A stretch of DNA of 64,000 bases. It comes from Mycobacterium sp. ELW1 (GTDB taxonomy: Bacteria; Actinomycetota; Actinomycetes; Mycobacteriales; Mycobacteriaceae). How positions within the stretch are numbered: the first letter of the stretch is position 1; every line of letters starts with the position of its first letter. Below the pieces are notes generated by a model, which was not told the DNA's origin, did no database searches, and was given only the letters and a program-made list of their open reading frames with translations. This document shows, one piece after another, positions 62,517 to 64,000 of the stretch. The position numbers were made by a program, and so were the translations under genes. The stretch lies in assembly GCF_008329905.1 (NCBI RefSeq), contig NZ_CP032155.1, forward strand, positions 620,001 to 684,000, in the 5' to 3' direction.

Positions 62517-63881
62517 TCATCGATCGGATGTCGCCTCATCGTTTCGGTCCTTCTCTTCAGCGGGCGCCGACTGCTCATCCTTGCGAACTCGCGACAACAC
62601 AACACCCAGAATTTTAGCTCCGGCGTGCCGCAGGGAGTTGGTGGCAAGCAGGAACTCCTTACGTCGCGTATTGACCGCTTCGGCGACCACGACGACGTCC
62701 TTGATGTTCTGAGTGAAGAGCGAACCCTCGCTCAAATTCGTGATCGGCGGGGCGTCGACGATGATCACATCGAAGTAGCCGGCAAGGTCTCTCATCACCT
62801 CGCCGAACTTCTCGCTGGCGAGCATCTCGCCGGCATCGATGGCGCTGCCGCCGCAAGGAATGATGGTGAAGCCGCGCCATGTCGATTCGAAGAACGACTC
62901 GTCCAGTTCATTACGGCCGGAGACCAGATCGGTGATCCCCGGCGATTGCTTGATGCCGACCTGAGAAGCCAGACGGCGTCCCCGCACGTCCGCGTCGATG
63001 AAGACCACATGGTTGCCTGCCTCGGCGAGCGCACCGGCGATGTTGGCCGCCACCATCGTCTTGTCCACGCCCATCCGTGGGGAGGTGAATACCAGACGTG
63101 TCGGTGTCTCATCGACTGCGTGGAGAACGTCGATGGCGATCCGCCGAAAGATCGCCTCGCGGTCGGGTGCCTGCGTCGAGACCTGCGAATCCTTGGCCTT
63201 GGTGCGACGTCCCGCCGGTATCCCGCCAAGGTACGTAGCGCCCAAAGCGGTGACGTCACGGCGCCTTCGCACCCGGGTATCGAAGTTGTCCACGAGAACC
63301 GCAGCGAATATCGCTGCGATGAACGCCAACCCAGCCGCGACGATGAGGTTCAACGTGATGTTCGGGGTCGTGTGGAAAGAGGGTATTTGGGCGGGCTGAA
63401 GCACGGAGACTTGGATCGGCGACGCAGCGACCGAAGCCGCGCCCTCGAGGCCGGCCACGGCGAACGGCATTGCGTTAGCAATGCGGTTGGCTGTGGCGGC
63501 GGCCTCCTCACCCGTCGGCGCCGACACCGCCACGTCGATCACTTGTGTGCCGGTGGGGATCGTGACTTCTGTCCGTTTGACCAGCTCTGGCACTGTGACA
63601 CCCAGACTGAGCGAGTCTATGACCGGTTGCAGAACCTGGTTGGTGGTCACTACCTGTGCGTAGGTCTTCATGCGATCCGCGAGGTACAACTGGGCAACCT
63701 GGCGGGTTTGCATCTCCGTATCCACGGATAGGTTGGGCGTGAATACTATTCGGGCGTTTGCGGTGAAGGTCTCCGGAACGAGGAACCCCACTCCGGCCAC
63801 CGCAGCGCCGACCAGGACGAACACGGACATGAGTACCGGCCAGCGCCGCACTAACACACGGCAGTAGCTACGAAGGTCCAC
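62517..63881 (-). CDS. Wzz/Wzc-like chain-length and ATPase protein, degenerate P-loop
   Basis: A 454-residue protein: N-terminal Wzz domain with transmembrane helices near 12-36 and 176-198, an external segment between, and a C-terminal BY-kinase/ParA-like ATPase with FIDADVRG (Walker A') and DVIIVDAPP (Walker B). The Walker A reads SPRMGVDKTMVAANIA: Asp replaces the usual second Gly, though Lys274 stays. No Tyr-rich tail is present (the end is DEATSDR). It probably controls polymer length. GTG 63881 is used because GGTGGAA lies just upstream; a longer frame reaches 63917. Confidence 0.85.
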   Translation of the reverse strand: MDLRSYCRVLVRRWPVLMSVFVLVGAAVAGVGFLVPETFTANARIVFTPNLSVDTEMQTRQVAQLYLADRMKTYAQVVTTNQVLQPVIDSLSLGVTVPELVKRTEVTIPTGTQVIDVAVSAPTGEEAAATANRIANAMPFAVAGLEGAASVAASPIQVSVLQPAQIPSFHTTPNITLNLIVAAGLAFIAAIFAAVLVDNFDTRVRRRRDVTALGATYLGGIPAGRRTKAKDSQVSTQAPDREAIFRRIAIDVLHAVDETPTRLVFTSPRMGVDKTMVAANIAGALAEAGNHVVFIDADVRGRRLASQVGIKQSPGITDLVSGRNELDESFFESTWRGFTIIPCGGSAIDAGEMLASEKFGEVMRDLAGYFDVIIVDAPPITNLSEGSLFTQNIKDVVVVAEAVNTRRKEFLLATNSLRHAGAKILGVVLSRVRKDEQSAPAEEKDRNDEATSDR

Positions 63882-63982
63882 ATTCCACCAGACTTGTCGG
63901 CGCCAAAGGACTAGCAAGCCCGGTCAGACGTGCCTGCTCCTTGCTGACAATAGCGCGGGGAATCACGATGGGTTGCCCTGAC

Positions 63983-63998
63983 TTACCTATCAAGGTAA
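63983..63998. promoter_or_regulatory. Inverted repeat upstream of the Wzc-like gene
   Basis: TTACCT-ATCA-AGGTAA at the right edge, about 100 bp before the Wzc-like start. It could be an operator or part of a promoter for the leftward operon. The rest of 63882-64000 shows no gene. Confidence 0.3.
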
Positions 63999-64000
63999 TT

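Overview
The window is GC-rich actinobacterial DNA, almost certainly from a rapidly growing mycobacterium (Mycolicibacterium-like). The evidence is an F420-dependent glucose-6-phosphate dehydrogenase (fgd1), class II fba, purA, purT and metZ in recognisable mycobacterial neighbourhoods, a PE-PPE-domain hydrolase, MmpL and P450 genes, and many SDR, acyl-CoA and LLM flavin enzymes. No tRNA, rRNA, CRISPR array, insertion sequence or prophage was seen. All identifications come from reading motifs and from remembered gene order, not from database searches.

Layout. 1-4644: a partial SDR gene read leftwards, divergent from a tight four-gene operon (NTF2-like, sulfotransferase, DUF1214, SDR). 4737-6720: XdhC/CoxI and CoxG-like genes, apparently left over from a molybdo-hydroxylase cluster. 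6912-9611: a large secreted Ig-like/beta-propeller protein. 9632-13165: a small secreted protein, dedA, fba, a membrane protein and a DUF3151 gene. 13162-15836: FUSC exporter and CDF metal transporter, with an ArsR/SmtB-type inverted repeat at the CDF start. 15982-30508: a PE-PPE hydrolase broken by one extra G, a second secreted beta-propeller protein, two tandem TetR regulators, and a nine-gene CoA-linked catabolic operon. 30648-34797: site-2 protease, a conserved gene, purA, a hotdog protein and a membrane protein. 34764-38611: P450 and MMPL genes divergent from a MarR regulator. 38721-46723: secreted phosphodiesterase-like protein, AAA ATPase, purT, membrane protein, rhodanese, metZ, small conserved gene, SDR and a frameshifted GNAT. 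46804-52132: three translationally coupled LLM monooxygenases, a metallo-beta-lactamase-fold protein and fgd1. 52129-63881: a Wzx/Wzy-type cell-surface polysaccharide locus.

Most notable observation: five promoters between 6.8 and 21.1 kb carry the same spaced inverted repeat, roughly ACAWAC-N10-GTWTGT (22 bp). They precede both secreted beta-propeller genes, the PE-PPE hydrolase, the second TetR gene and the catabolic operon. In two of them the repeat fills the 17-bp spacer between a -35 (TTGACT or TTGCAA) and an identical -10 (TATGTT). This predicts a local TetR regulon joining secreted proteins of unknown function, a possible secreted esterase and an intracellular lipid or alkyl degradation operon.

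The second notable region is the polysaccharide locus directly after fgd1. It has a flippase, a polymerase, four transferase-type proteins, a Wzc-like ATPase with a degenerate P-loop, and a membrane-anchored GH6 (cellulase-family) enzyme. Two genes (PE-PPE and GNAT) are broken by small indels in simple repeats; each may be real, phase-variable, or a sequencing error.
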